NCBI GenBank assembly: GCA_036839975.1 | Contig: DAISVU010000001.1 | Location: forward strand, 62,001-126,000 | Reading direction: 5' to 3' | From: RGIG7111 sp036839975 | Lineage (GTDB): Bacteria; Bacillota; Clostridia; Peptostreptococcales; Anaerovoracaceae | DNA length: 64,000 bases | Part shown: piece after piece, positions 1-8,831 of the stretch | Layout: every line of letters begins with the position of its first letter | Numbering within the stretch: position 1 is the stretch's first letter | The notes under the pieces: generated by a model | Told to the model about the DNA's origin: nothing | Database searches by the model: none | What the model saw: only the letters and a program-made list of their open reading frames with translations | Position numbers and translations under genes: made by a program

Positions 1-1
1 T

Positions 2-886
2 GAATGCCCTTTCAAAATGATCTCATCCTTCAACCCTAATGACATCATCAAGGAAATTTCCAGGTGCGAAAATACGATCATTCATACTCAACCTACTATG
101 TGGAATCTGCTTTTGAACTGCAGAATTATTGATTTTGCAAGATTTGACAGCCTGGAGAAGTTGGTAGTGTCGGGGTCGCTCTGCAGTCCTACGCTTGCCG
201 GAAGAATAGAGGAAAGAATGAAATGCTCGCTCATGAACGCATACGGCCTAATAGAGGGTACCAGTGTCGTAACAATGACAAGGTTGGACGATCCGGAAGA
301 TGTGAGAGTCAATACAGTGGGGCGCGTAATAGAAGGAGTCGAAATCAAGATAGTTGATGAAGACAGAAAAGAGGTACCCCATGGAGAAGTGGGCGAGCTT
401 GCGGTCAGGGGATACAACATGGCCGGTTATTACAATAATCCGGAAAAGACATCTGAGGTCATTGATTCGGACGGGTGGCTGTATACGGGAGATCTTGCCC
501 GGTTTTACGATAAAGAAAATATAAGCATAGTAGGCAGATGCAAGGATATGATCATACGCGGAGGCTTTAACGTTTATCCGAGTGATATTGAAGAATATCT
601 GCTGCAGATGTCTGACATCCAAAATGCTGCGGTAGTCGGCAGAAAGCACGAGGTTTTAGGAGAAGAAATCTGCGCTTTTATAGTAAGAAAAGCTGGAAGC
701 AATCTTGTCGACAGAGATGTATTTAAATTTTTATTTGACAAGGTATCGAATTATAAAATGCCTGATAAGATTTATTTTGTATCAGAGCTGCCAATAATTC
801 TGGCGGGAAAAATAGACAAAAAAATTCTTTCCGGCTGGGCGGAAAACGGTATTCCGGATGAAAAAACGATTTTATTTGAATCCTAA
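2..886 (+). CDS. AMP-dependent acyl/aryl ligase, C-terminal part (start lies upstream of window)
   Basis: The frame is open from base 2, so the first in-frame ATG at 17 is internal and the gene is cut by the window edge. The visible 290 or so residues are the C-terminal half of an ANL-superfamily adenylating enzyme: a YGLIEG motif (A5), GWLYTGDLA (A7), the hinge GRCKDMIIRGG followed by NVYPSDIEE (A8), and the catalytic-lysine region GKIDKK (A10). These enzymes activate a carboxylate as acyl-AMP and pass it to CoA or a carrier protein. The next gene, 15 bases on, is a carrier protein, so loading that carrier is the likely job (inference). The pocket-lining first half is mostly missing, so the substrate cannot be guessed. 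It begins a packed operon running to 10317. Confidence 0.88.
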   Translation, partial: ECPFKMISSFNPNDIIKEISRCENTIIHTQPTMWNLLLNCRIIDFARFDSLEKLVVSGSLCSPTLAGRIEERMKCSLMNAYGLIEGTSVVTMTRLDDPEDVRVNTVGRVIEGVEIKIVDEDRKEVPHGEVGELAVRGYNMAGYYNNPEKTSEVIDSDGWLYTGDLARFYDKENISIVGRCKDMIIRGGFNVYPSDIEEYLLQMSDIQNAAVVGRKHEVLGEEICAFIVRKAGSNLVDRDVFKFLFDKVSNYKMPDKIYFVSELPIILAGKIDKKILSGWAENGIPDEKTILFES

Positions 887-901
887 AATAAGGAGGCTTT
901 T

Positions 902-1141
902 ATGAAATTAGATTATGATGAGTTCGCTGTATACGTGTGCGGCAGATACGGAATATCTATGGAGGAGGCTAAAACCGGCTGTACTTTTATGGAGATGGGT
1001 ATAGATTCGCTTTCACTTTACAGTATGGTGGATGAGCTCGAAAAAAAATATGAAATGAAGGTTGACACAGACGACATTTCAGAAATTGATTCACTGCCGC
1101 ATCTTTACAATTATGTTCACGGTAAGGTTGGTGATGCGTAG
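902..1141 (+). CDS. Stand-alone acyl/peptidyl carrier protein
   Basis: A 79-residue protein with the phosphopantetheine-attachment motif MGIDSLSL; Ser36 should carry the 4'-phosphopantetheine arm. The acidic helix after it (VDELEKKYEMKVDTDDI) fits the ACP/PCP fold and the length is normal for a free carrier protein. The start has a good AGGAGG site (893-898). It lies between an acyl-AMP ligase and an unrecognised gene in the biosynthetic operon, so it probably holds the acyl or aryl starter unit activated by the upstream ligase. Its stop codon abuts the next ATG, which suggests translational coupling. Confidence 0.9.
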   Translation: MKLDYDEFAVYVCGRYGISMEEAKTGCTFMEMGIDSLSLYSMVDELEKKYEMKVDTDDISEIDSLPHLYNYVHGKVGDA

Positions 1142-2143
1142 ATGAAGCTTTCTCTAGGCGAAGAAGTTAGCTTTAATGACATTACTGAAAAGGTCAAAAG
1201 CCTATCTCTCGAGGGAAGCTGCTGCATGAGATATTGTGGAACACAGATAACAACTGATGCTTCAGGGAAAATAAATATAATTGCGTGGCAGTGCAATATG
1301 GCGGATATACAGAATTATGATGTTAAGCTGCCAACTGTCATAAAAATGGATTTGGGAGCGGACAAAACGATAAAAAACATTGAACTTATGCCGAATTTCA
1401 AAGGCAGTCAGGGACTGGCATGCTCAAGGTGCTATCTGGACAGAAGGCTTAGAACGATTCTTACAGGCGAAAAGCTGACTGCCTCAAATCCTAAGATAAG
1501 TGATCCGTACATGCTTTGCTGCCGTCACACTTATGAGCTTGTAATAGGCGCGGCAACTCTTCTTGAAGCAAACGAAGCTATGGTATATGCCGGCGATGCC
1601 GTGTATACAGAAGAACTGATCCGGGCTTATGTTGAAGAGAACCTGATTACATGCTTTGATCATATCGACTGCAACGGAAGATCAGAAAAGACAAGAATTA
1701 CGATTTCAAATTACATAGATAACATAACATACGGACCTGTCGGACGAATTGAAAATGTTTCCGGAATGGAGGTGAGAGGTTATTATCTGGACGATGATGA
1801 ATGGCATCAGATAAGGAAAGCTTCTATAGTCGAAGCTTCTTCATACGACCAGTATGTAATGAAAATGATGAAAATAATTTCATCATACTGGATGACCTGC
1901 AGCAGACGTTTATGTATAAAAAGAAACTTCTATTTTTCGCAGATATGGGGGCCTACGTTCTTCGGGATATTCTCGCAGGCAATAGGCATAGCGATTTTCA
2001 GCAACAATTATACATATTTCCAGCACTGCATTTATGGGATTCAACGAGATCCTGAAAATAAGCCTCTGTGTATAGGCGTTACAGATAACATTGATGAAAT
2101 ACTAAATGTGTTTGATGATTTTAAAATGGATGATTTGTATTAA
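1142..2143 (+). CDS. Unrecognised biosynthetic-cluster protein, possible cyclodehydratase-partner/McbC-like oxidoreductase
   Basis: A 333-residue protein that I do not recognise with confidence. Residues about 85-145 contain a Cys-rich stretch (GLACSRCYLDRR) followed by a helix ELVIGAATLLEANEA. This recalls, by eye only, the ThiF/E1-like partner proteins of azole-forming (TOMM) systems. The last third is odd: between about 1860 and 1965 the plus-one-earlier frame (codons starting at 1858) reads as a smoother sequence, LLFFADMGAYVLRDI, which resembles the cofactor helix of SagB/McbC-type nitroreductases, while the annotated frame there is rich in Trp, Cys and Arg. After 1965 the annotated frame again looks natural. 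Two compensating frameshifts, or sequence errors, are possible. It starts on the base after the carrier-protein stop, so it is translationally coupled. A role in tailoring the carrier-bound unit is only inference. Confidence 0.6.
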   Translation: MKLSLGEEVSFNDITEKVKSLSLEGSCCMRYCGTQITTDASGKINIIAWQCNMADIQNYDVKLPTVIKMDLGADKTIKNIELMPNFKGSQGLACSRCYLDRRLRTILTGEKLTASNPKISDPYMLCCRHTYELVIGAATLLEANEAMVYAGDAVYTEELIRAYVEENLITCFDHIDCNGRSEKTRITISNYIDNITYGPVGRIENVSGMEVRGYYLDDDEWHQIRKASIVEASSYDQYVMKMMKIISSYWMTCSRRLCIKRNFYFSQIWGPTFFGIFSQAIGIAIFSNNYTYFQHCIYGIQRDPENKPLCIGVTDNIDEILNVFDDFKMDDLY

Positions 2144-2178
2144 TGTAAGTTGTATTAAAAAAGGAAAGAGAGTCTAAA

Positions 2179-2880
2179 ATGAGTTTTTTGAAATTTAAAA
2201 ATGTCACAAAGGAGTACGAGTCCGGGGATACGGTCATAAAGGCTCTGGACAATGTGGACTTTGAACTTGATAAAGGTGAGTTTATTGTGATACTGGGGCC
2301 GTCAGGATCCGGAAAATCAACTTTGCTTAATCTGCTGGGCGGAATGGACTTTGTTACATCCGGGGAAATAGATGTAAACGGCAGAAAAATAACAAATATG
2401 ACTTCGCAAGACCTTACCATGTACAGAAGAAATGAAATAGGATTTGTGTTCCAATTTTATAATATACTTCCGAATCTTACCGCTTATGAAAATGTAGATA
2501 TGGCTCACAGACTCTGTGAAAGCAGGATCCCGGCAAAGGAAGCTATTAAAGCAGTAGGCCTTTCTGCAAGAGCTGACAATTTCCCTGCACAACTGTCAGG
2601 CGGTGAACAGCAGAGAGTATCGATAGCAAGAGCGTTAAGCAAGAATCCCAGCGTAATGCTTTGCGATGAGCCTACAGGTGCACTGGACAGCGTAACAGGA
2701 AAAATTGTACTTAAAATTCTAAAGCAGTTAGTTAAGGATTATAACACAACTGTAATTGTCGTTACACACAACGCTGCGATTGCTGATATCGCCGGCACGG
2801 TTATAAAGCTTAAAGACGGAAAGATCGAAAATATAAATAAAAATAAAAGACCGGCGGACATTGAGGAGGTCGAGTGGTAA
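2179..2880 (+). CDS. ABC transporter ATP-binding protein, MacB/LolD type
   Basis: A 233-residue nucleotide-binding subunit with all motifs in order: Walker A GPSGSGKST (about residues 40-48), Q-loop region FVFQFYNILPNL, signature LSGGEQQR, Walker B VMLCDEP with the D-loop TGALD, and the H-loop VVTHN. The family pairs with FtsX-like permeases, and the next gene, starting on the following base, encodes exactly that. MacB/LolD-type pairs do not import; they extrude peptides, lipids or antibiotics, or work as sensors. Here the pair probably exports the product of the cluster or gives self-resistance (inference). The start is supported by GGAAAGAG about 10 bases upstream. Confidence 0.93.
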   Translation: MSFLKFKNVTKEYESGDTVIKALDNVDFELDKGEFIVILGPSGSGKSTLLNLLGGMDFVTSGEIDVNGRKITNMTSQDLTMYRRNEIGFVFQFYNILPNLTAYENVDMAHRLCESRIPAKEAIKAVGLSARADNFPAQLSGGEQQRVSIARALSKNPSVMLCDEPTGALDSVTGKIVLKILKQLVKDYNTTVIVVTHNAAIADIAGTVIKLKDGKIENINKNKRPADIEEVEW

Positions 2881-5199
2881 ATGAAATATTTATGGGTCAA
2901 ATTCAGAAGAGATTTCGTAAAGCTTTTCCCTCAATTTATCTCTGTTTTTATGATGGCGCTTCTGTCCGTCACTATTTTCGCAGGCTTTGAAAGCACATGG
3001 ACCGGTATGGAACATCAGACAAGAGACTTCTACGATGCGGGGAATCTTGCGGATATGTGGGTATATGGCAAAAATCTCAATAATAAAGCGATTGAAAAGC
3101 TGGAAGGTATATCCGGTGTGAAAAAAGCTACTAATTCAATGTCTATAGTAGCCAATGTTGTTTCGGACAGTAAGACGAGCAGCGATGTTAAAATGATGAC
3201 TGTAAAAGATACATCTAATCAAAACCCTGTAGTGCTCAAAGGTGATGATTTTGATCCGGAGGCAAAAGGCATATGGATCGATAAAACATATGCGGACAGG
3301 CATAACATCAGTGTCGGCGATGACATTACATTGAGCTTCGGTGAGCTGCCGGACTTTATAATGGAAATAAAGGGGCTTGTTATGAGTCCGGAATTTATCT
3401 ATTATACGGGATCTGCTACGGAGACGATGCCAAATGCAGACAAGCACGGATATGCTTATCTCGGCGAGAAGCAGATGAAGGATATGACGCATTTCATAGT
3501 TTTTAATCAGGCGAGACTGACGCTTGACAAGAATGCGGACCTCGACAGAATAGATAGAAAAGCCGACGAAGTGCTGGGCAAACAGTTCTACTGCACTTTG
3601 GACAGAGAAGACCTGCCGTCAACTGCGCAGACAAAAGATGAAATCCTGCAGACTAAAAAAATGGCTATGCTCTTTATGCTTGTGTTCGTATTGCTGGCAT
3701 TGCTGACGATGTATACGTCTATAAGCCGACTTGTTAAGAATCAGATGATTCAGATCGGTACTATGAAGGCGCTGGGTGTAACTAACGGACAGATTCTTCG
3801 CCACTATATGATGTATGGAATGGCGCCGCCGCTTTTAGGTTCATTGCTGGGAGTTCCTTTGGGCAAGAAGATTGTCGGAAACGTAGTAATGAACATAAAA
3901 AAGACTACACTGACACTGCCGAAATGGTCTCTTGAAGCTTCGTATGGAACAATTATTGCGATTGTATTCATAGTTGTGATCTGTACGTTCGCTACTATAT
4001 GGGCAGCCAGGAGCGCTTTAAAGGCAACACCTGCGGAAACAATGAGAGGAATAGATGACAAGTCAAAACGCAGAAAAGCAAAGGCAGCTTCTGCAAAAGC
4101 AGCAAGAAGTTACGCTGTAAAATGGGTTCAGCGGGACATCGGCAGAAATAAGCTCAGGTACATAATCGGCGTGATAGGCGTGATGGGGAGCATGATGCTC
4201 ATGATAGCCGGTTTCGGAATGTCTGATTCTATCAACGCATCAAACAGTTATGTGTTTTCCAAACAGTATTCGTACGATTATATCGGTCAGATAGGTGTGT
4301 TTTCACGCGAAATAAAAGATGCGATAAACGACAGCACAGACAGTAAACTTCAGTGGCTGACTCAAAATGCCGCTAATGTAAAATACATTGGCAAAAAAGG
4401 TGAGATGTCGACAGTTATTTCGATAATTGAAAAGGGCCCTTATTACGCGTTTGAAAAAAATGACAGTAATAAAAAAATGCATCTGCCGGACGAAGGCGTT
4501 GTGCTTTCTGCAAAATTCGCAGAACAGATAGGAGCGAAAAAGGGAGACAAAATCAAATTTACCGTGACCGGGATATCCGGAAACTTTAAAGCTGAAGTCA
4601 TGGAGATAACTTCTGTCAGAACTCCACAGGGGATATATATGTCGGATAAAGCATGGAAAGATATGGGAGAAAAGTTTGAACCTATGACAGTGGTAATGGA
4701 TAAAACCGGATATAAGGATCTTAAAGATAACGATATGTTCAGCGAATTGACATCGAAGACTGTGCAGGAGAACAATATAAATGAACTTTCCGATAGTGTT
4801 AATACTGTTATAAAGATTTTGATAATAGCGTCGTTCCTGCTCAGTGTAGTAATCCTGTACAATCTCGGAATGATGAATTATGAAGAGCGATACAGGGAAT
4901 ACGCTACCATGAAAGTTATAGGTTATACGAAAAGAGAAATAAGAAACTTGATATTGACGGACTGTATGTTTACGATTGTCCCGGGATGGCTTATAGGGAT
5001 CCCTGTGGGATTCGGATTCCTGAGACTTTTTATAAAAGTAGTCTCATTCGATTCATACGAATGGAGGATAAATCTGCTGCCGGGGCACTTCATTATGCTT
5101 TCTCTGTTTGTAATTCTATGCGCAGTTTTAATCAATTTAGTAATCAGTAGAAAAGCGAATAACATAGTCATGACAGAAGCATTGAAGTCCGTTGAATAG
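2881..5199 (+). CDS. FtsX-domain ABC permease
   Basis: A 772-residue membrane protein with the doubled layout of large Gram-positive MacB-like permeases. It has an N-terminal membrane helix (about 15-35), an extracytoplasmic domain of about 200 residues, three helices around 260-390, a basic linker (KSKRRKAKAASAKAARS), a second helix plus extracytoplasmic domain, and three more helices near the end (about 640-765). Two FtsX domains are evident from the paired three-helix blocks and the sequence TMKALGVTNGQILRH, echoed by TMKVIGYTKREIRN. It follows the ATPase with no gap. The likely role is export of the cluster product or resistance. Its TAG stop overlaps the region where the next carrier protein's ribosome site lies. 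Confidence 0.9.
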   Translation: MKYLWVKFRRDFVKLFPQFISVFMMALLSVTIFAGFESTWTGMEHQTRDFYDAGNLADMWVYGKNLNNKAIEKLEGISGVKKATNSMSIVANVVSDSKTSSDVKMMTVKDTSNQNPVVLKGDDFDPEAKGIWIDKTYADRHNISVGDDITLSFGELPDFIMEIKGLVMSPEFIYYTGSATETMPNADKHGYAYLGEKQMKDMTHFIVFNQARLTLDKNADLDRIDRKADEVLGKQFYCTLDREDLPSTAQTKDEILQTKKMAMLFMLVFVLLALLTMYTSISRLVKNQMIQIGTMKALGVTNGQILRHYMMYGMAPPLLGSLLGVPLGKKIVGNVVMNIKKTTLTLPKWSLEASYGTIIAIVFIVVICTFATIWAARSALKATPAETMRGIDDKSKRRKAKAASAKAARSYAVKWVQRDIGRNKLRYIIGVIGVMGSMMLMIAGFGMSDSINASNSYVFSKQYSYDYIGQIGVFSREIKDAINDSTDSKLQWLTQNAANVKYIGKKGEMSTVISIIEKGPYYAFEKNDSNKKMHLPDEGVVLSAKFAEQIGAKKGDKIKFTVTGISGNFKAEVMEITSVRTPQGIYMSDKAWKDMGEKFEPMTVVMDKTGYKDLKDNDMFSELTSKTVQENNINELSDSVNTVIKILIIASFLLSVVILYNLGMMNYEERYREYATMKVIGYTKREIRNLILTDCMFTIVPGWLIGIPVGFGFLRLFIKVVSFDSYEWRINLLPGHFIMLSLFVILCAVLINLVISRKANNIVMTEALKSVE

Positions 5200-5210
5200 T
5201 GAGGTGTTTA

Positions 5211-5441
5211 ATGATAAATGAAATTATGAAATTGGTGTCCGATTATTTCGGACTTCCAACCGATAAAATTAAACCTGAATCCACATTTACGGCTGACCTT
5301 GGATTGCAGTCATACAGCCTTATTGAATTGTGCTGTGAACTGGAGAGCAGATATGATATTGAAATACCTGAAGATGATATCGTCAATATCGAGACGGTTA
5401 AGGATCTGAGCAATTACATAGAAAAAGCGAAAGAGAAGTAA
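5211..5441 (+). CDS. Second stand-alone acyl carrier protein with an atypical attachment motif
   Basis: A 76-residue carrier protein. I place the start at the ATG at 5211 because GAGGTG (5201-5206) sits at the right distance; an upstream GTG at 5199 has no ribosome site. The fold pattern is clear (DLGLQSYSLIELCCELESRY, then DIEIPEDDI). The usual Asp before the phosphopantetheine Ser is replaced by Gln33, and the Leu after it by Tyr: LQSYS in place of LDSL. Ser34 is retained. Firmicute carriers with other residues at the Asp position exist, so it can still be active, but it may need a particular phosphopantetheinyl transferase. It sits directly before the thioesterase gene. Confidence 0.85.
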   Translation: MINEIMKLVSDYFGLPTDKIKPESTFTADLGLQSYSLIELCCELESRYDIEIPEDDIVNIETVKDLSNYIEKAKEK

Positions 5442-5442
5442 T

Positions 5443-6189
5443 ATGGGTAAAATAAACGATATTTCAAGCTGGACGGATTACTACACTAAGCTTGAAAAAG
5501 CAGACTTCAGATTGTTCTGCATTCCTTTTGCGGGAGGCGGCGCAAGTAAGTATGCACCATGGAAAAGACTTGTGCCTGAAGGAGTCGAACTTGTTCCGAT
5601 ACAATTGCCCGGACGAGAAAAAAGGATCAGGGAGCATCTTGCGGATGATTGCTGCGAGCTGGCTGACCGTATAGCTGAAGCGGTATCGGTAATCAGCAGT
5701 GACGGACTGCCGTTCAGCGTTTTTGGACACAGCATGGGAGGTATCCTCGCATATGAAGTCGTTAAAAGATTAGAAAAAACCGAGTATTCTCCTGAAAAAT
5801 GCTATATATCATCAACAGACCCGAAAGGGATATCAGGAGTCAGCGGAATAAATGAACTGAGTGATGAAAAACTTGTAGAGGCGGTTTCTGATTATGGCGC
5901 TGCTGCCGATTTGGAAATACTCAAGCAATTTCCGAGGTACTTTGATATGTTTATGGGGATTATAAGAGCTGATCTTGCAATGCTTGAAGGTTATAAACCG
6001 GATATCGGAAATAAAATAAAAACTCCTATAAGAGCATTGTACTCGACAGGAGACAAGATGATAAATGAGGATAAAATGCGCATATGGAGAACAATGACAA
6101 GTTCGGATTTCAAATTGTATCCTTTCCCGGGGGATCATTTCTATCTGTTTGAAGACAGTAAAAGTGTAGTAAAAAGAATTTTTGAATAA
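5443..6189 (+). CDS. Type II thioesterase
   Basis: A 248-residue alpha/beta-hydrolase of the NRPS/PKS-associated TEII family. Hallmarks are FCIPFAGGGAS near the N-terminus, the PIQLPGRE segment, nucleophile elbow GHSMGG with Ser97, and the late GDHFYLFE segment carrying the catalytic His. TEII enzymes remove wrongly loaded or stalled acyl groups from carrier proteins, and some release the product. It starts one base after the second carrier gene and is followed at once by the NRPS gene, so it belongs to the assembly line. Because the cluster has no integrated TE domain, this enzyme may also do product release (inference). Confidence 0.93.
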   Translation: MGKINDISSWTDYYTKLEKADFRLFCIPFAGGGASKYAPWKRLVPEGVELVPIQLPGREKRIREHLADDCCELADRIAEAVSVISSDGLPFSVFGHSMGGILAYEVVKRLEKTEYSPEKCYISSTDPKGISGVSGINELSDEKLVEAVSDYGAAADLEILKQFPRYFDMFMGIIRADLAMLEGYKPDIGNKIKTPIRALYSTGDKMINEDKMRIWRTMTSSDFKLYPFPGDHFYLFEDSKSVVKRIFE

Positions 6190-6199
6190 AGGAGAAAAA

Positions 6200-7966
6200 A
6201 TGATGGGGGAATATAAGTCACTTCACGCAGCTTTTGCGGATGTTGTAAAAAAATACCCGGATAATGTTGCAATAAGGTATCGCGGGAATAAGCTCACATA
6301 TATGGAACTGGATACTCTGTCAAATTATATAGCCGGACTCCTTACCGAAAAACTCCCGGATTATAAAACCGCAGCAATCGCTATATTGGCGGCAAATCAT
6401 TCTGTGATGAGATATATTTATATGCTCGCAGTGTTGAAGGCAGGATTTACATATGTCCCGCTGGACGCAAAGGCTATATCAAATCGCAGCCGGAGGATCC
6501 TTGAACTGTCAGAGGCGAAGCTGCTCTTGACAGAAATTGAATACAGGGATTTTGCGGATGATATAGTCGGTAAAGGTCTGCTGGACGATGACAGTGTTTT
6601 ATTTGAATCAATTGATAAATTAGAAAAAACAGAGTATCGATCAGCGGAAAATGATGTACAGCGTTCGGCCTATGTGATTTTTACTTCGGGATCCACGGGA
6701 GAACCGAAAGGTGTTGAAGTGCAGGATAAGGCTGTGCTCAACTTTACTGAATCCATCATATCGAAGCTTGATATTTCATGTAATGACAAAACTCTTTCGC
6801 TGTCAAATTTCAGCTTTGACGCTTCTGTCTTTGATATGTATCCGTTTTTACTCTCAGGAGCGGAGATAATATTGATAAATGAACATGACAGGCAAAGTAT
6901 ATCGGGATTAAATAAGTATATGGATGATAACGGAGTTACAATACAGTGTATCACCACAGCACTATATCATCTGATGTTGAATGAAAAAAATAAAAATCTC
7001 AAAAAACTTTGTGTGATAGGTGAAAAAATGCTCACATTTAAAGAAAAATCGTATGAGATCTATAACATGTATGGACCGACAGAAGCCACATGCCTGGTTA
7101 CACTGGATAAAATAGAAGAAAACAGTGATGACATTCCGGCAGGATACCCTATAGATAATGTCGATATAAGGATTGTGGATGAAAATCTAAAGGAACTCCG
7201 TTCCGGGGAAAGAGGACAGATACTTATAAGCGGAATATGTCTTGCAAAGGGATACAGAAATAATCCTGAAGAAACTGAAAAGCGTTTCATAAATCTGAAG
7301 AACGGTAAAAGAGCATACCTGACCGGCGACATCGGTTCGATGGATCTGTACGGTAATCTTCATTGCTTCGGGCGAATGGACAATCAGGTGAAGTTTAAAG
7401 GATACAGAATCGAGCTTGATGAAATCAGAAAAGCCTTGTTGAAAATAAACGGCATAGAAGATGCCGCTGTACTTTTAATTAATGAGAAGTACACGTCATA
7501 CCTAGCTTCGGCGCTTGTTGCTGATCCTGCTCTTTCATCAGATGTAATAAGATATATGCTCATAAAAGAGCTCCCGGAATATATGGTTCCGCAGAAAATA
7601 AAATTTCTTGAAGAATTTCCTCTTAACAGAAATAAAAAAATAGATACAGATGCGATAAGAGAAATTATAAGAGCCGAATATTTTACAGATGATGGGAATT
7701 GTCCTTGCACGACAAGATCAAAATGCATAAATATATGGTCAAAAATTCTATGCATAAAAGAAGACGAGGTAAAAGAAGATATGAGCTTTAAGGAACTTGG
7801 CGGTAATTCGCTGCAAATGCTGATGATGATAGCTGAAATAGGCAGATTATTTGATATTAAAATACCGTTTGAGGATTTTATAAAGAAACCCGATATAAGC
7901 AACATGATCTCAATTATTGATAAAATGCAGAAGGGAAAGCAACATGTTCAAACTGCAAATTTATGA
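6200..7966 (+). CDS. Nonribosomal peptide synthetase module: adenylation plus carrier domain
   Basis: About 588 residues. The ATG at 6200 (or the next codon, 6203) follows GGAG at 6191-6194. Adenylation motifs in order: IFTSGSTGEPKG (A3, about 160-171), FSFDASVFDMYP (A4), YNMYGPTEATC (A5), AYLTGDIG (A7), GRMDNQVKFKGYRIELDEI (A8) and NRNKKID (A10). A C-terminal carrier domain has GGNSLQ with Ser537. The pocket Asp of A4 is present, so an alpha-amino acid is the expected substrate. Reading the ten-residue code by alignment to GrsA in my head gives roughly D-A-F-I-C-I-M-C-L-K, which I cannot match to a known amino acid. There is no condensation, epimerisation or thioesterase domain, so peptide or amide bond formation must be done by a separate enzyme. 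Confidence 0.93.
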   Translation: MMGEYKSLHAAFADVVKKYPDNVAIRYRGNKLTYMELDTLSNYIAGLLTEKLPDYKTAAIAILAANHSVMRYIYMLAVLKAGFTYVPLDAKAISNRSRRILELSEAKLLLTEIEYRDFADDIVGKGLLDDDSVLFESIDKLEKTEYRSAENDVQRSAYVIFTSGSTGEPKGVEVQDKAVLNFTESIISKLDISCNDKTLSLSNFSFDASVFDMYPFLLSGAEIILINEHDRQSISGLNKYMDDNGVTIQCITTALYHLMLNEKNKNLKKLCVIGEKMLTFKEKSYEIYNMYGPTEATCLVTLDKIEENSDDIPAGYPIDNVDIRIVDENLKELRSGERGQILISGICLAKGYRNNPEETEKRFINLKNGKRAYLTGDIGSMDLYGNLHCFGRMDNQVKFKGYRIELDEIRKALLKINGIEDAAVLLINEKYTSYLASALVADPALSSDVIRYMLIKELPEYMVPQKIKFLEEFPLNRNKKIDTDAIREIIRAEYFTDDGNCPCTTRSKCINIWSKILCIKEDEVKEDMSFKELGGNSLQMLMMIAEIGRLFDIKIPFEDFIKKPDISNMISIIDKMQKGKQHVQTANL

Positions 7967-8831
7967 AGAGCATTTCACGCGTCTTAAAAAAACTTATGGA
8001 AGACTGTTCTGCAACACTGTGCTCATGGGCCATGAATTAAAAAGGCTGGCAGCTTCAGACAAAACCAATATACTGGTTGTCCATGATGCAATATACATCG
8101 TAGAAAGTGAAACGGGATTCAGCCGGTTATATGCGGTTGTTCCTGCAGAAAACGCAGAGTGTTATTTTGTGGAATTTCAAAAACTTTATGCCGGCAGAAC
8201 TACAGCCTTTGATCTGACAGGTCGTTTAAAAAGTGTGAAAACTATGATTGATAAACTTGGCAGCTTAGGATTGAAGCCGTACGCTGAGTATGACCGGTAT
8301 CTGCTCAAAAGGCGTAAAACTCCAAAAGGTTTTTTCCGTTCCATGTGCTCAGGTGAAAATATAACATTCGATTTTGCGGAAATGAAAGATGCAGACGAAA
8401 TTTCTGATATATTCAAAGAAGTTATGGACAAGTATACTTCACATGTGCCGTTCAGCGCAAATGAAGTAGGGAAACGTATAGAAAATCGCGAGATTTGCTG
8501 TGCACACTACAAAAACGACTTAGCTGCAGCTTTCAGTTTCGATATTATTGATGAGAAAAATATTCATTTGAATGTTGTGGCTTCAGCTCGCGAGTACGAC
8601 AGTTTAGGACTGGGAATGCTTCTTTATGAGTATGTTCTTGATAATTTCAGGGAGGATACGAAATACATATGCTGGATCGAAAAACAAAATAATGCCAGCA
8701 TTATGATGCATGAATCTTTTGGATTTGAAAAAGATGAAAAAATGTTATTCAGTTTTTATGTTTTGAACGATAGAAAAGGAGACAACAATGCGTATAACCA
8801 GAAATATAGCAACTCTTACAGATCTTCTTGA
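7944..8831 (+). CDS. GNAT-family N-acyltransferase with N-terminal extension
   Basis: About 295 residues. I choose the ATG at 7944, preceded by AGAAGGGA, over an upstream ATG at 7917 that lies deep in the NRPS gene. The C-terminal half (about 130-290) fits GNAT: an EISDIFKEVMDKY helix, a central strand pair ending NVVASAREYDSLGLGMLLYEYV, which is the acyl-CoA pyrophosphate-binding loop region, and the closing NNASIMMHESFGFEKD. The N-terminal 120 residues are not recognised. In a cluster with carrier proteins but no condensation domain, this enzyme is the best visible candidate for moving an acyl group from CoA or carrier to an amine (inference). It overlaps both neighbours (23 bases upstream, 44 downstream). 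Confidence 0.8.
   Translation: MFKLQIYEEHFTRLKKTYGRLFCNTVLMGHELKRLAASDKTNILVVHDAIYIVESETGFSRLYAVVPAENAECYFVEFQKLYAGRTTAFDLTGRLKSVKTMIDKLGSLGLKPYAEYDRYLLKRRKTPKGFFRSMCSGENITFDFAEMKDADEISDIFKEVMDKYTSHVPFSANEVGKRIENREICCAHYKNDLAAAFSFDIIDEKNIHLNVVASAREYDSLGLGMLLYEYVLDNFREDTKYICWIEKQNNASIMMHESFGFEKDEKMLFSFYVLNDRKGDNNAYNQKYSNSYRSS

Noticed and set aside
1801..2055. A separate 84-residue gene inside the unknown cluster gene
   Set aside because: No ribosome site and full overlap; better explained as a frame change within one gene.
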